A stretch of 26,964 nucleotides of DNA. It comes from Nemertoderma westbladi. Taxonomy: Eukaryota; Xenacoelomorpha; Nemertodermatida; Nemertodermatidae. The stretch is from contig JAUCBJ010005550.1 of the NCBI GenBank assembly GCA_032718475.1, positions 1-26,964 on the forward strand, written 5' to 3'. Below are positions 1 to 10,099 of this stretch, piece after piece. Made by a program: the position numbers and the translations under genes. The notes under the pieces were generated by a model. The model did not search any database. It was not told where the DNA came from and saw only the letters and a list, made by a program, of their open reading frames with translations. Numbering within the stretch: the first letter of the stretch is position 1; each line of letters starts with the position of its first letter.

Positions 1-710
1 CAAACCAACACTTAATATCAAACTAATGAACTTAACGCACACTGAATCACTGTGCATACTTTTATATTGTTATACTGCTATTTACTGTCAGTTCTTCATA
101 ATATGGTTGATGAATTATTATATTTGGAATAACGATAAATAACCCCGAAACCCAATATTCTTGATATACCGAAGGTAAGAGAGAAAGGTTACATATAACG
201 ATTGTGACTTATGTTAAAGTGGTTTGAAGTGAATCTAATGTTATTTGATAGACCCTACATGAGTCAGTCCGTGTTCCTTTTATATATAACTAAAATCAGT
301 GAAGATCGGCAGATCAGTGTGCAGTATTGTGCAGCATTGTGTATGAGTGATCCTGATAACGAAGCATTTCCTAAAGAATGCGCCATATATGTGAATTATA
401 ACTAAGCCATATCGTTGTGAGTAGTTTAAGTCATAACTCTGTTTGTATAGATAAAGCGCCACGTCCTAAAGGAACTGTTAATATTCCCCGAAGGTGAATA
501 ATATTGTCAGAGATTATATAATACTGTCAGTCGAATAATACATTAGGCTTACATAGCAATAAGATTAAGCCGTCGAACCCAATCTCCCGGGTATATCCAG
601 CGGGTGAATGATCGCGCACAGATTGGTTTCGACTAGTGTAGTGAATTAAATACTTGTCATAGACTAAAAGTGATTTATTATCTAGAAGACATCCTAATTT
701 GGCGGGTTAA
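1..710. other. AT-rich sequence with no supported gene
   Basis: No reading frame here looks coding: the longest is 64 codons and has no recognisable motif. The sequence is AT-rich, with a slightly GC-richer patch near 565-630 that contains CCCGGGTATATCC. A short inverted repeat TTGGC/GCCAA lies near 698-718, next to where the LINE similarity begins. This may be the pre-insertion sequence of the LINE or an older decayed element. I see nothing that decides between these. Confidence 0.5.
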
Positions 711-1031
711 ACTGCCAAAGGTCTGAAAGCGCGAACAAAACTTGCTATCGGTCTATTCTATCGGCCTAGCACCACCCCTAGTAACTTCTGGGAAGTAGCT
801 AATTCTATGGTTTCAGAAGCAAAGAGTTTAGGATTCAAGGAGATTCTTATTTTGGGAGACTTCAATCAGGACCTTTTAGTTCCAACTAAATGTCGTGATA
901 TTTCCTCTCTTATATTGCATCAGTGTTTGTTCCAGTATATTCAGGAGCCTACTCGCATAACCCAAACTACTAGTACATCACCTCACCATCCCCAGTTATT
1001 TCCACTCTTCCGAATTCTATCTTTAACATAG
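711..1031 (+). pseudogene. LINE ORF2 fragment: endonuclease domain, first segment
   Basis: Frame 711+3n reads through AIGLFYRPSTTPSNFW and then ILILGDFNQDLL, which is the middle of an exonuclease-endonuclease-phosphatase fold as used by LINEs to nick target DNA. The Asp and Asn of GDFN are family catalytic residues. The N-terminal catalytic residues are absent because the copy is 5'-truncated. The reading stays sensible to about 975 (EPTRITQ), then shifts: the next part of the domain is in the frame one base lower, so one base is missing somewhere between 971 and 1029. Confidence 0.8.
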
Positions 1032-1747
1032 ATATTTCCAGCCCTTACGGTACAAGCGACCACTGCGTAATTTCTTTCTCTTATAAATTTCCTATTAACA
1101 CAATACCAGCATACACTAGACGGATCTGGCTTTATAAGGAGGTGGATTTTCCAAAATTCGGGCGCCTTTTGACTGAAACTAATTGGGACAGTGTCTACAC
1201 GGACTACACTGATGTTGACGACATCGTTTCGGCCTGGACAGACCGATTTTTCCTTTGTGCGAGTTCTTCAATTCCGAATAAAATTATTACAGTATGCCCA
1301 AATGATAAGCCGTGGTATACCACTGAGTTAAGACGCCTCTCTCGCATTAAAGATAGAGTACATCGGGTTGCTAAATCCACCAACAATGGCAACTCTTGGA
1401 ACAACTTTCGTTCAGCTAGAAATAAGTACGTTCTAGAATGCCGCAAAGCCAAAAATGAGTATTTTGCAAACCTTTCAGAAAAACTTCTTGCAACAAGGTC
1501 TTCCAGCAAACAATGGTGGTCAATTTGCAAACAATTAATGGGAAAAGCTCTGGAACCGGAGATTCCCTCGGTATCTCATAATAACATCGTTGCTGTGTCA
1601 CCCAAGGAGAAGGCGAACCTCTTTAACTCTTTCTTTATTGATCAATACTCACTGGACGAATCTAACTTCATTATGCCCCAAACTGCTCCTCCGGAACCTA
1701 TACTTACTTTTGTGCATCTGAAATTCTGTGCGACATTAAAGCTTTAG
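974..1747 (+). pseudogene. LINE ORF2 fragment: endonuclease end and linker to RT
   Basis: This frame picks up the endonuclease with NSIFNIDISSPYGTSDHC; the SDH at 1055-1063 is the terminal catalytic histidine motif of the family. A linker of about 200 residues follows, rich in Lys, Arg and Trp (KPWYTTELRRLSRIKDRVHR, SSKQWWSICKQLMGK), which is typical between endonuclease and RT in Jockey-like ORF2 proteins. The frame ends at a TAG at 1745 after another single-base loss between about 1699 and 1747. The true continuation (EILCDIKALDPDGATCPAEG) is in the next segment. Confidence 0.8.
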
Positions 1748-2517
1748 ACCCAGATGGTGCTACCTGTCCTGCCGAAGGAATTTCAAACAGAATGATAAAG
1801 GCTGGAATGCCTGTGATAATAGATCATGTTTCCAAATTATTTCAATTTATCTTTGATAGCGGGTATCATAAAAAAAAATGGAAAATGCGCTATGTCCTGC
1901 CACTCTAGAAAAAATTTCCATATGATATTTGTAACAACTTTCGTCCAGTTGCCCTTACCAGTAACCTTGGGAAGGTATTCGAGCACTACATCCATAGAAT
2001 AATCTTCACTCATGTTAAGACCTACATCTCCAAATTTCAGTCTGGTTTCAAGGGTGGGGACGGTACTATCTATCAATTGATTTCACTCTATAACGCCCTT
2101 GTTCGTGCTTTAGACAAAGGGAAGGAGGTCCGAATTGTATTTCTAGATATAAGTAAGGCTTTTGACAAAGTCCATCACAAAAGTCTGCTGCATAAAATTG
2201 AAAACATGGGAATTGGGGGGAAGCTTCTGGAATGGCTCCACAACTATTTGAATGACAATTTTCAATGTGTTGTAGTGAATGGTCAGCAATCGTCTTGGGT
2301 GAAGGTCTTGGCTGGAGTCCCCCAAGGTTCTGTCCTGGGACCCCTACTGTTTTTGATTTTCATCAATGACATAGTGGATGTAGTTAGTGGCAACATTAGC
2401 CTTTATGCTGATGACACCGCTCTCTACATAGAGGTCAATTCCAGGTCCAACTGCATTCTTGCCGCATCCAATCTTAATGCAGACCTTACTTCAATATCCA
2501 ATTGGGGTGCACGGTAG
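1699..2517 (+). pseudogene. LINE ORF2 fragment: reverse transcriptase core
   Basis: This segment carries the conserved RT blocks in order: ALDPDGA near 1741, NNFRPVALTSNLGKVFE near 1934-1984, FQSGF near 2035, VFLDISKAFDKVHH near 2137 with the first catalytic Asp, AGVPQGSVLGPLLFLIFIND near 2311, and LYADDTALY near 2401 with the catalytic Asp pair. The enzyme would reverse-transcribe its own RNA at the nicked target. The frame is broken by a TAG at 1906-1908, inside a divergent stretch after an A-rich run, and ends at a TAG at 2515-2517, where the family has a Trp-type position. The protein reading clearly continues past both stops in the same frame, to about 2612. Confidence 0.92.
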
Positions 2518-2615
2518 TTAGTTCAATTCAATCCCTCGAAGACTAAGAGTATGCTGTTCTCACATCGCAGGTCACGCGATCCTAATCATCTTCCTCTCTT
2601 CCTCAATGGTATCTC

Positions 2616-3623
2616 ATCCCCGAAGTTGAAGAGCACCAACACCTTGGTCTTATTCTTTCATCCTCCCTAAAATGGCACTCACAGGTTGAAAAAATTCTAA
2701 AATCTGCAAATAATAAGTTAAATATGTTACGAATTGTTAAATACAAGGTTAGCAGGGATGCACTCATGAATATTTACAAATCTTTTGTCCGCTCAAACTT
2801 GGAATATGCCAGTACCGTTTGGGACAACTGCTCTCAGGATCTCAAAATGGAGTTGGAGCTCCTAAATAAGGAAGCTATTCGAATAGTTTGCAGATTGACA
2901 GTTTCTTGCCACACGAGCAAACTGTATAAGGAATCTGGGCTGTGCCCACTTCAACAAAGATGAGATTTTCAGAAATTGTGTGTATTCTACAAAATGATGA
3001 CGGACAGCGCCCCCCAACACATATTGGATATCCTTCCACCTGTTGTTAGGTCCGCTAGTGCATACAACACCCGCAACTCCACGAATGTACGCCCTCCTAT
3101 GGCCCATAGGAACTTCTACAGAGATTCGTTCCTACCTTCTACTGTTAGATTGTGGAACTCACTTCCGATCGATTTGCGTTCTTCAGGCACAATTGAAAGT
3201 TTCTGGAATGGTGTATTTCCAGTAATATGTTCCTCGTCTCCCGTTCCCTATTATTATACCCTGGGATCACCATCAATCAATGGCCTATTGGCGCGACTCA
3301 GATGCAATTGCTCCTCACTGAATTCCGATCTCTTCTCTAACCATGTTAAATTAACAAAATCATGTTCTCGCGGTCATCAGCGAGAGGACGCATTCCACTA
3401 CTTTATGGAATGTTTCCATTATCACTCTCTTCATGTTGTCTTGCATGCAGCTATTTCAAATTTAGGACTAAGGCCAACATTGACTACTATCTTATATGGC
3501 CCTCCAACAGATGTTAATCACCCACCCTCCATAACTAAGCAGCACACCAAGGTGCAGGCTCTTATCGACCTAATCTCCGCATTTGTATCCAACACGGGTC
3601 GTTTTAATTTCCTAGGGGATTAG
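2616..3623 (+). pseudogene. LINE ORF2 fragment: RT thumb and Cys/His-rich C-terminus
   Basis: After a third single-base loss near 2605-2616 the frame resumes with EVEEHQHLGLILSSSLKWH and runs through RIVKYKVSRDALMNIYKSF and SNLEYASTVWDNC. These are the standard thumb and connection motifs downstream of the RT in Jockey/CR1-like elements. An in-frame TGA at 2961-2963 interrupts it. The remainder (from 2976) contains NFYRDSFLPSTVRLWNSLP and, near 3300-3420, RLRCNCSSLNSDLF followed by CSRGHQREDAFHYFMEC, a Cys/His cluster common at the C-terminus of such ORF2 proteins. The final stop is TAG at 3621-3623. Confidence 0.88.
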
Positions 3624-4075
3624 TGTCATCCAACATCGGCACGGCGACCTAGACGCTCATTATCTTAATGAAATGAATAACCTACAATAAACCCAGATAT
3701 TATTTTTTTAAATTACAACCGAACCTATAGTAGTTCTTTTTTAACCTAAATCTTCGCCTCTACAAATTTTAATTTACAACATTTGTGGTTGCAACACACA
3801 AATTTTTTTTTATTCTACTTATATGTAACAGTAATTTCTATATTCATTCTACTGATTGCTTAATGGCTGGCTTACTTTTGGGATATCAATTTTTCAACTT
3901 CCTACTGCGCTGGATCTTCACGTATGTTTTTGGTTTGGGTATGTGTGGTGTGTGTGTTACCTCGTTCCTTTTTATGTAGTAGTACCTGGGTATGTGCACT
4001 GTGCTTCTTTCCTTTGTATGTCTGTTGTGCAAATTGTATTGTAATTATTGACAAGAGGGCTCTCATAAGCTTCGG

Positions 4076-4102
<27 letters not shown>
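3624..4102 (+). other. LINE 3'UTR and poly(A) tail
   Basis: A non-coding stretch of about 450 bp follows the ORF2 stop and ends in a run of 27 adenines (4076-4102), preceded by CTCATAAGCTTCGG. It is T-rich and has a short GT-rich patch near 3930-3965. The tail marks the 3' boundary of the insertion and confirms the plus orientation. The intact homopolymer tail suggests the insertion is not extremely old, in contrast with the stops and frameshifts in the coding part. Confidence 0.85.
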
Positions 4103-4107
<5 letters not shown>

Positions 4108-4400
4108 AAGTTAGTAGAGTTAATAGAGTAAGAGAGTTAGATAGTAAGTAGTAAGTAAGAAGTAAGATTTAGATAAGGTAGATAGAATGATAGCACAGTA
4201 TAGTAGCATAAGAACTTGGCACCTTTGGGAGTGGTAGAGAGTACAGGAGCACAGGGAGATATGGAGAGGGGGTGTTGGTGGGTGAGAGTGCAGACGAGTG
4301 CAATTCAGAGTGGAGTTAAAGCGAGCAGAGTGAAGTTAGATAGAGTAAGAGAGAGTAGAGTGGAGTTAGAGTGGAGCTGAAGTGGAGTTAGAGTGAGGAG
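4103..4400 (+). repeat. Purine-rich degenerate AGTTAGAG-type tract
   Basis: The plus strand here is almost free of C and built from variants of AGTTAGA, AGAGTGG and AGTAAG, densest at 4103-4200 and 4300-4400. It looks like a decayed simple repeat or minisatellite with strong strand asymmetry. It follows the LINE poly(A) directly. No coding potential is seen: the minus-strand frame of 78 codons that covers part of it is low complexity. Confidence 0.6.
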
Positions 4401-4607
4401 TTTTTAAAATTGTGTGAGGATTCCACAATTGTCTCAAACAGAGACGCCAGATGTCTTGGGTGTAACATAGGTTGCGGTTGCACCAAGAAGTGGTAGTAAT
4501 ATCATACCCAGAGGGAGCGGCCTGGAAAGCCGACTCCAAGAAAAGAACTCCACCCCACACCCGATAGTAGATCGGGTTCCAGCGGAATTGAAGCGCACTC
4601 ATAGGTG

Positions 4608-4636
4608 ATGCTATCTTCTCACCGCGAAGATAGCAT
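4608..4636. repeat. Perfect hairpin, 11-bp stem
   Basis: ATGCTATCTTC (4608-4618) is followed after 7 bases by its exact reverse complement (4626-4636), and then by a run of ten G. Further out, GCGGAATTGAA near 4582 and TTCAATTCCGC near 4660 are also inverted. The hairpin is therefore the centre of a longer imperfect head-to-head arrangement of about 90 bp. Confidence 0.8.
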
Positions 4637-4648
4637 GGGGGGGGGGTG

Positions 4649-4882
4649 GTGTGAGCGGATTCAATTCCGCCGCATTACCCTCACAAAGTTAGGACAGTGG
4701 CGCCTTTTCAGATCACAACCAATAACCGGGGACAACACAAACCCCAAAGCCACACAAAGGGAGGTTAGAGGTCAAATCACCTCGGGAGAGGAAACAACCA
4801 GCAGGGGCCAACAACAGGGGGAAGCACTCCCAGAGAGGGGAGAGGCGTGAAGTAGATTATCAGCCAATAGGGGCGAGGGAGA
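4649..4882 (+). repeat. Dispersed repeat family A, copy 1
   Basis: This stretch matches 7861-8135 in the same orientation over its whole length. Shared blocks are GTGAGCGG..TT.AATTCCGCC, CCCATAAAGTT-like, AGTGGCG..TTTTCAG, CCAATAAC.GGGGACAACACA, CACACAAA.G.GAGGTTAGAGGTCAA, GAAGCACTCCCA and AGCCAAT..GGGGCGAGGGAGA. Nothing in it looks coding. It could be part of an LTR or a non-autonomous element: an LTR-like frame could be drawn from TGTAACATAG at 4461 to TATACA at 5202, but no second LTR or duplication supports that. Confidence 0.8.
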
Positions 4883-5480
4883 GCATCCACTGGATGAAAG
4901 GCCACAGCAGCGTAGGAGTTATTAGATATATATTGTCAATGCATTACCATACCGGTTCAGTTACTCAGTCATCAGTTTAGTGCAGACCGGTGATATTTCA
5001 CACCGTAATCGTCACTGCCATCAACATACATCATACCGGTATCCGTATTATACATTATTGTATCTACTATCCTTACTGTGCTATTACATTATCCAAATAT
5101 TAAGAAACATCAATCAACCCTTATTGTTTTCACTGCAACGGCCTCGGCCTAGATATCACCAGCAACAATCCCTAAGGTAAACACAGTGACGCGTAGTATA
5201 CAAATCTGGTCGGGATCCCTTGATCCCGTCACAGTCAATATGATCCACCCGTGGTTTTTTGTTATAAAACTGAAACAAACGCAGTTGTGAATCTGAAATT
5301 TTACGACTTTTCCTAAAAATCTATTATCTTCCTAATAGTTAAAACGGTTTTCAAAAATATTGGGAAGTTTTCGAGTTATAGCACCATTTTTTAACCATAA
5401 TTTAGGCACTTTTATTGAGACGTTTTTTGAAAATTATATTTCATGAAAGATGATTTGTAACATCTCTATTTTTGATTTAC
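4883..5480. other. Non-coding sequence downstream of repeat A copy 1
   Basis: No gene is seen. The first 160 bp hold three ACCGGT words (4953, 4985, 5034), the same word that is clustered at 10.1-10.6 kb. GGGATCCCTTGATCCC near 5213-5228 is a small palindrome. From about 5230 the sequence turns T-rich and grades into the tandem array that follows. Confidence 0.4.
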
Positions 5481-5489
5481 ACCGGTTTT

Positions 5490-6300
5490 TTGGGTGTTTG
5501 CAATTAGATGGAATTCATATAAATTAATTTTGAAATTTCAAATTTTGGTGCCAGCTCCAAATTTTGAAATATGTCTATTTTGTAAATTGATTGTTTTGAA
5601 CCTGTTTTTTTAGCAATAGGGGTTTTTAGGGTTCTGGCTTCGATGGAATATATACGAGTTGCACCAGGGGTGTATTGTAAACTGTATTGTATTTTTCGGT
5701 ACTGTGTGCAAAATTTGGTACCAGTACGAAATTTTGAAAATCAATTAAATAGTTCAATTGCTTGTGACATCTTATTTCTAGCGTTTTAGAGGTTAATGGC
5801 GGTTCTGAATTAAATGGAGTAAATAATTATTTAACTAGACATCAAACTTCTATTTTTCGGAAGTGGGTCCAAAATTTGGTGCTAGCACCTAATTTTGAAA
5901 TCCATCAAATTAGTTCAATTGATTGTGTCACCGTGTTTCTTGCGTTATGCGGGTTTGTGAGCGTTTTGAATTCAACGGAATAAGTAAAAATTGCATAAGA
6001 GTTTTCAACCTTGTATTTTTTGGTGAAAATTGTTGTACCAGCACCAAATTTTTGAAAATATGCAAATTGATCAATAGTTAGTATCATCTTTGCGTTATAC
6101 GGGTTTATGAGGGTCCTGAATCCGATGGAATCAATAAAAACAGCACTGGACATCTCAAACTTATACTTTTTGGTGATGGATACGACATTTGGTGCTAGCG
6201 CCAAAATTTACCATATTACGCCGAAAAATACCAGTAGCAATGAGCTGGCAAATTTGAAATGTATTCCATTAGAATCAGCGTTCGAGAAAATCTAAAAATG
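5490..6300. repeat. Degenerate tandem array, unit about 160 bp, five units
   Basis: A near-palindromic core of the form AATTTGGTGCTAGCACCAAATTT, shown here as a generalised form, recurs with centres at about 5552, 5722, 5883, 6041 and 6197, which is a spacing of 170, 161, 158 and 156 bp. Between cores the units share a second block of the type GCGTTATRCGGGTTTRTGAG followed by a GAAT..A.GGAAT block (for example 5937-5985 and 6090-6130). The units are well diverged from one another, so the array is old. No coding potential is seen; the frames on both strands are incidental. Confidence 0.8.
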
Positions 6301-7703
6301 TGAATTTATAGCATTTAAACTGAAAAGTGCTGGTTACGTGTTTTTTTAATTTTTTTGCCTACTTAGATGACTAAAACGGCCATTTATAGTAATGATATCA
6401 TTTTTAAATATTTTCCAATGGATTTTGCGCCCCAGAAAACCTGTATTGAAAAACAATTAGCCGATAACTATAACTTTAAAAGTTTATGAAAATTGTTCAC
6501 AACTTCTAATTTGAAATCTGCTCTTTCATGCTCATTACATGGGTAACATTTTTATAATGATTGAATTTTATTAATTGTACTAATAATTATTATTATATAT
6601 GGATAAACGTGGAGGGGATAACAGGGGATATAGTCAATGGGTTATGGACCAGGATGATGTATAATTTTATAAGAAACCATTATATTATTAAATTTGGGAG
6701 GGAGTATAACATAAATGACCTTTGGGGGGGGGGGGTAATTCACAGTATAAAATGTTCAATTGAAGTGGAGTGGTCGTTTATGGAGGGGTTTTTGAACGGG
6801 TGGAAAGTGTTTCTTTAATATTTAGTTATAGTAAATTGTTGTCAGTGATGAGGATTTTAAAATGATCTGTATGGATGGGGAGGTCAAAGGACATGGAATG
6901 GACAAAGATGGCGGAATATTTAGGAGGGACAGAGAAACTTCCCGTACGGTAGGTCTTACCAGTACTGTATGTTCCTCAATACACTACCCAAGGTGTCTTA
7001 TGTTACGGCGTATGTAGGAGGCTAGGCAGCTTCCACAGTTATATTTGTATACGTCACCAGAACGTATAAGAAGAGGAACAAAGTTGTCTTTGGAAGGAAA
7101 AGAGGGGAAAATCTACAACTATTTCGGGAGACTATTTTAAGTTCAATGTGCGGGAAACAACGGAATAACCGTTACGTTATAGGCTATTCTTAATAAGAAT
7201 GCCATGGTGACCTGTGAGAGGAAGATATGAAACAAACTGTAGCTCGCGAGTATTTTGCAAGGCCATCGACATTCCAAAATGTCCGGATCATCAGTAACCA
7301 CAAAGAAAATGTCGCATGTAAAAAGAAAACTAATTAATTAAACAGTAAATATTTGATGAAATCTCATTGATGTATGACACAAAACAGTACTCGGCATTAC
7401 CATAATTGAGTGTACGTTTGAATAATATATGGCCCCCCCATTCACATTAGAAGTACCATTAGCAAGGCTTTCAGAAATTTTGTCATGTTATTTTCGAGCG
7501 TTAAATTATTTATAAAAATAAATGACCTTCACCTCGCATTTCATAATTATAAAGGTGTTGCATTGAATACATAAAGACAGTTTTGGACTAAAAATTTTAT
7601 AAATGTTTTTTTTTCCGTAGTGATTTACGAGTAAGTTTTGAACATACATTTTCCTAATCATATTTGTAATCATTTTAATATCTTTAATGGTTCCAAGTGC
7701 CAG

Positions 7704-7734
<31 letters not shown>

Positions 7735-7860
7735 ACCCATCCACTAAATTGATCATTCTTGTATGAATGAGCCCACAACGAGCTCTTTCATAGTCCTACT
7801 ATAGTTAATAACTTGTTTAAATATTATTATATGAATGGGAGAATCTTTTAGGCTCGTTAA
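6301..7860. other. AT-rich non-coding sequence with G and C homopolymers
   Basis: I see no supported gene in these 1.5 kb. Notable items are a run of twelve G at 6724-6735 and a run of thirty C at 7705-7734. The two longest reading frames (85 and 90 codons) run across these homopolymers, and their Gly stretches come from the runs, so they are not evidence of genes. The rest is ordinary AT-rich sequence. Confidence 0.5.
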
Positions 7861-8135
7861 GTGTGAGCGGCTTTAATTCCGCCTCACTATCCCCATAAAG
7901 TTGGGAAGTGGCGTTTTCAGCAATATTGGGGGATACGAGGTTAATCACAAATTAATCTCGTATCACCCCCAATAACGGGGACAACACACGGCCCCGAAGA
8001 GCCACACAAAAGAGGTTAGAGGTCAACCTACCTCGAGAAGGGAAGTGACAGGAGCGGGGGGGGGGGGGGGGGGAAACACTCCCACAGAGGTGGGAGCCGA
8101 GAATTAGGTTGTTAGCCAATGAGGGGCGAGGGAGA
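7861..8135 (+). repeat. Dispersed repeat family A, copy 2, with an extra hairpin
   Basis: Second copy of the repeat at 4649-4882, in direct orientation and of similar length apart from an extra block. The extra block is a hairpin with arms of 21 and 23 bases at 7925-7945 and 7951-7973 around a 5-base loop CACAA; the arms differ at two or three positions. Copy 1 has only ATCACAACC at the equivalent place. Another difference is a run of eighteen G at 8056-8073, where copy 1 has AGGGGCCAACAACAGGGGG. Confidence 0.8.
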
Positions 8136-8165
8136 TCTATTTAATTAAAACTGCATGTTTTTTTA

Positions 8166-8655
8166 ATTGCTAAATTATGAATAAATAAATTATAAATTGT
8201 TAAATAGTGACGGTATTGCTACCTTTGTATTTTGAATCTACATATGGAAAATTTAATAATACTAAACGTTAAGTGAGTTGATAAGTAATTTTAGCTTAGA
8301 TTCTCCTATGCATTCAACTTATGAATCCACTTAAATTATCTTTTAAAATAAAGGGGAAGTTACCTTTTTGATAATTTTTGAAATTTTGATTTTTGAATAA
8401 TTTTGCTACTGAAATACATTGAAAAGCTGCGGAACTTATATATTCATACACCTTAATAACTCTTCTAATAGATGGGCTTGATTTAAAATTATCAGGATCT
8501 TATTTTTGAGGAATTTTTCGTGAAAATAATATGGCTTGTAAGAGTAGCTGACATGTATGTTACATTTTGTGTTTCAATATATGTATAATTTATATATATG
8601 TTTAAAACACAAACCGTCGCAAAATGCTACCTTATTGTTTTATTTAGCGTTTTTG
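8166..8655 (+). repeat. Direct repeat B, left copy
   Basis: About 490 bp of AT-rich sequence that matches 9302-9772 in direct orientation with many small differences. Anchors include GAATCTACATATG (8234 and 9371), AATCCACTTAAATTATCTT, TCAGGAT, GTATGTTACATTTTGTGT-like blocks and GCTACCTTATT (8635 and 9740). The left edge is not sharp. It could be one arm of a small LTR-like element or half of a 1.1-kb tandem duplication. Confidence 0.8.
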
Positions 8656-9301
8656 ACTAATACTTATTTGAGAAAGCGGTTTTTCACCTTTTCATTGTTG
8701 ATTCAGGTGAATCAAATACATGCCAGGCATCGGTATAATGTGCAATGGTAAATTGTGCCAGACACAGAAGCATAAGGGGCGAGTCATGCGTTAGTGTAAG
8801 CCTTCAGGGTATGGCTATCAGTAAATTTAATTTATCTCGATGCAGCTCTTCTCTCTTTCAGTTTGTCTTACCTTTTTTTATTATTATGGGTAAACTGGAT
8901 AGCTACTACTGGCGGTTCCGTACTTTACGATTTCAAGGAAAGCAATTACCTTCTATGCACCATTGCCGTATCCCCAGATTTTCATACTTCAATAATAAAT
9001 TGGCTGTTTGGGTAAATAAATAATTTGAATATGACTTGAATAATTGAACAGAAAGTAGCGTTGATTTTCTAATAGCAGTTAGAGATGTAAAACGTTTTAT
9101 GCTTTTAATTAATAAACAACAATTTAGGAAATTATCATAAAACTGAAAGAAATACTTATTAAATACATAATCTGAAAATTTACTTCTGGAAAAATTATAA
9201 AATATTAATGTTTCAGAATAATAGCTTCTGTTACATTTTTGTGGTAAATGTGTTTCCACGGGGAAAAATAATACTATTTCAATAAAAAAGTTGTGATAAT
9301 A
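8656..9301. other. Sequence between the two copies of direct repeat B
   Basis: About 650 bp of AT-rich sequence with no supported gene. A 92-codon plus frame (8745-9023) and a 108-codon minus frame (8933-9259) overlap each other and have no recognisable motif. If the flanking repeats are terminal repeats, this would be the body of a very short non-autonomous element. No primer-binding site or polypurine tract is clear. Confidence 0.4.
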
Positions 9302-9772
9302 AATTGTTAGATTTCAAATAAATCAATTAAAATTTGTTAAATATTGTCGGTACTGCTACTTTTGTATTTAGAATCTACATATGCAAAATTTAATAACAAT
9401 AACCGCCATCTGGTTTGATAAGTAATTTTTAGCATTTATTCTCCCATATATTAAACATATAAATCCACTTAAATTATCTTTTAAAATAAATGTGTAAGTC
9501 ATTTTTCGATAATTTTAGAAATTACATTTTTTTAATTATTTTACCATTTAAATACATAGTAAATTAACAAAACTTAATATCCGTACAACTTAATATGTCT
9601 TCTAAGAGATGCGCTTGTTTTTAAATTTTCAGGATGCCCATTTTCTGTAAATTTTTGTCAGAATAGTACGGCTTGTATGAATAGCTGACCCCTATGTTAC
9701 ATTTTGTGTCTCACTATATGTTTACATTACAAACAAAGTGCTACCTTATTTTAAAATTATATTTAGCATATG
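9302..9772 (+). repeat. Direct repeat B, right copy
   Basis: Right partner of 8166-8655, at an offset of 1115-1137 bp that drifts because of small indels. Similarity ends near ATTTAGC, after which the two sequences part (GTTTTTGACTAATAC on the left, ATATGGGACTATGATG on the right). Divergence between the copies is clear by eye, so the duplication is not recent. Confidence 0.8.
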
Positions 9773-10099
9773 GGACTATGATGTAAGTCACTCTTCTATA
9801 ACGTTTAGTAAGCATAAAATCCTTGTGGGATGTCCGCCTATCTGTCTAATTCAATATTTCAACATCAATATTACAGCAATTATTTCTTTTATGGCTCTAT
9901 GGCAATCCTTGCTGGGCTCTTGCAGATTTACTGATGATCCTCATAGATAGTGTAGCTGAAAACAGAAACTTGAATTGGAAAAAAATGCAGTAACAAACCA
10001 AACAAGCTGGCAAGCCTGGAAGGTTCACGGTCCTCCTACTTAATCAGTACAATAATAATACGTTTTCGTTCGGGTAGGCCTATGTTTCCTTTTCACTTG

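Larger units (their letters stand above)
711..4102 (+). mobile_element. 5'-truncated non-LTR retrotransposon (LINE), Jockey/CR1-like
   Basis: The element reads left to right: the C-terminal part of an apurinic-type endonuclease (GDFN at 855-866, SDH at 1055-1063), reverse transcriptase (catalytic Asp in FLDISKAFD at 2146, YADD at 2404-2415), a Cys/His-rich C-terminus near 3300-3420, a 3'UTR of about 450 bp and a 27-base poly(A) run at 4076-4102. LINEs of this group copy RNA at a nicked target and often lose their 5' end, which fits the missing ORF1 and missing endonuclease N-terminus. The frame is open only from 711, after a TAA at 708-710. I could not find a clear target-site duplication. 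The assignment to the Jockey/CR1 group rests on the RT sequence style and is less certain than the LINE call. Confidence 0.9.

Noticed and set aside
4366-4602. 78-codon minus-strand frame
   Set aside because: It crosses the purine-rich tract and part of the inverted repeat; no motif.
7506-7778. 90-codon minus frame with a poly-Gly stretch
   Set aside because: The Gly stretch is the thirty-base C run; the rest is ordinary AT-rich sequence.
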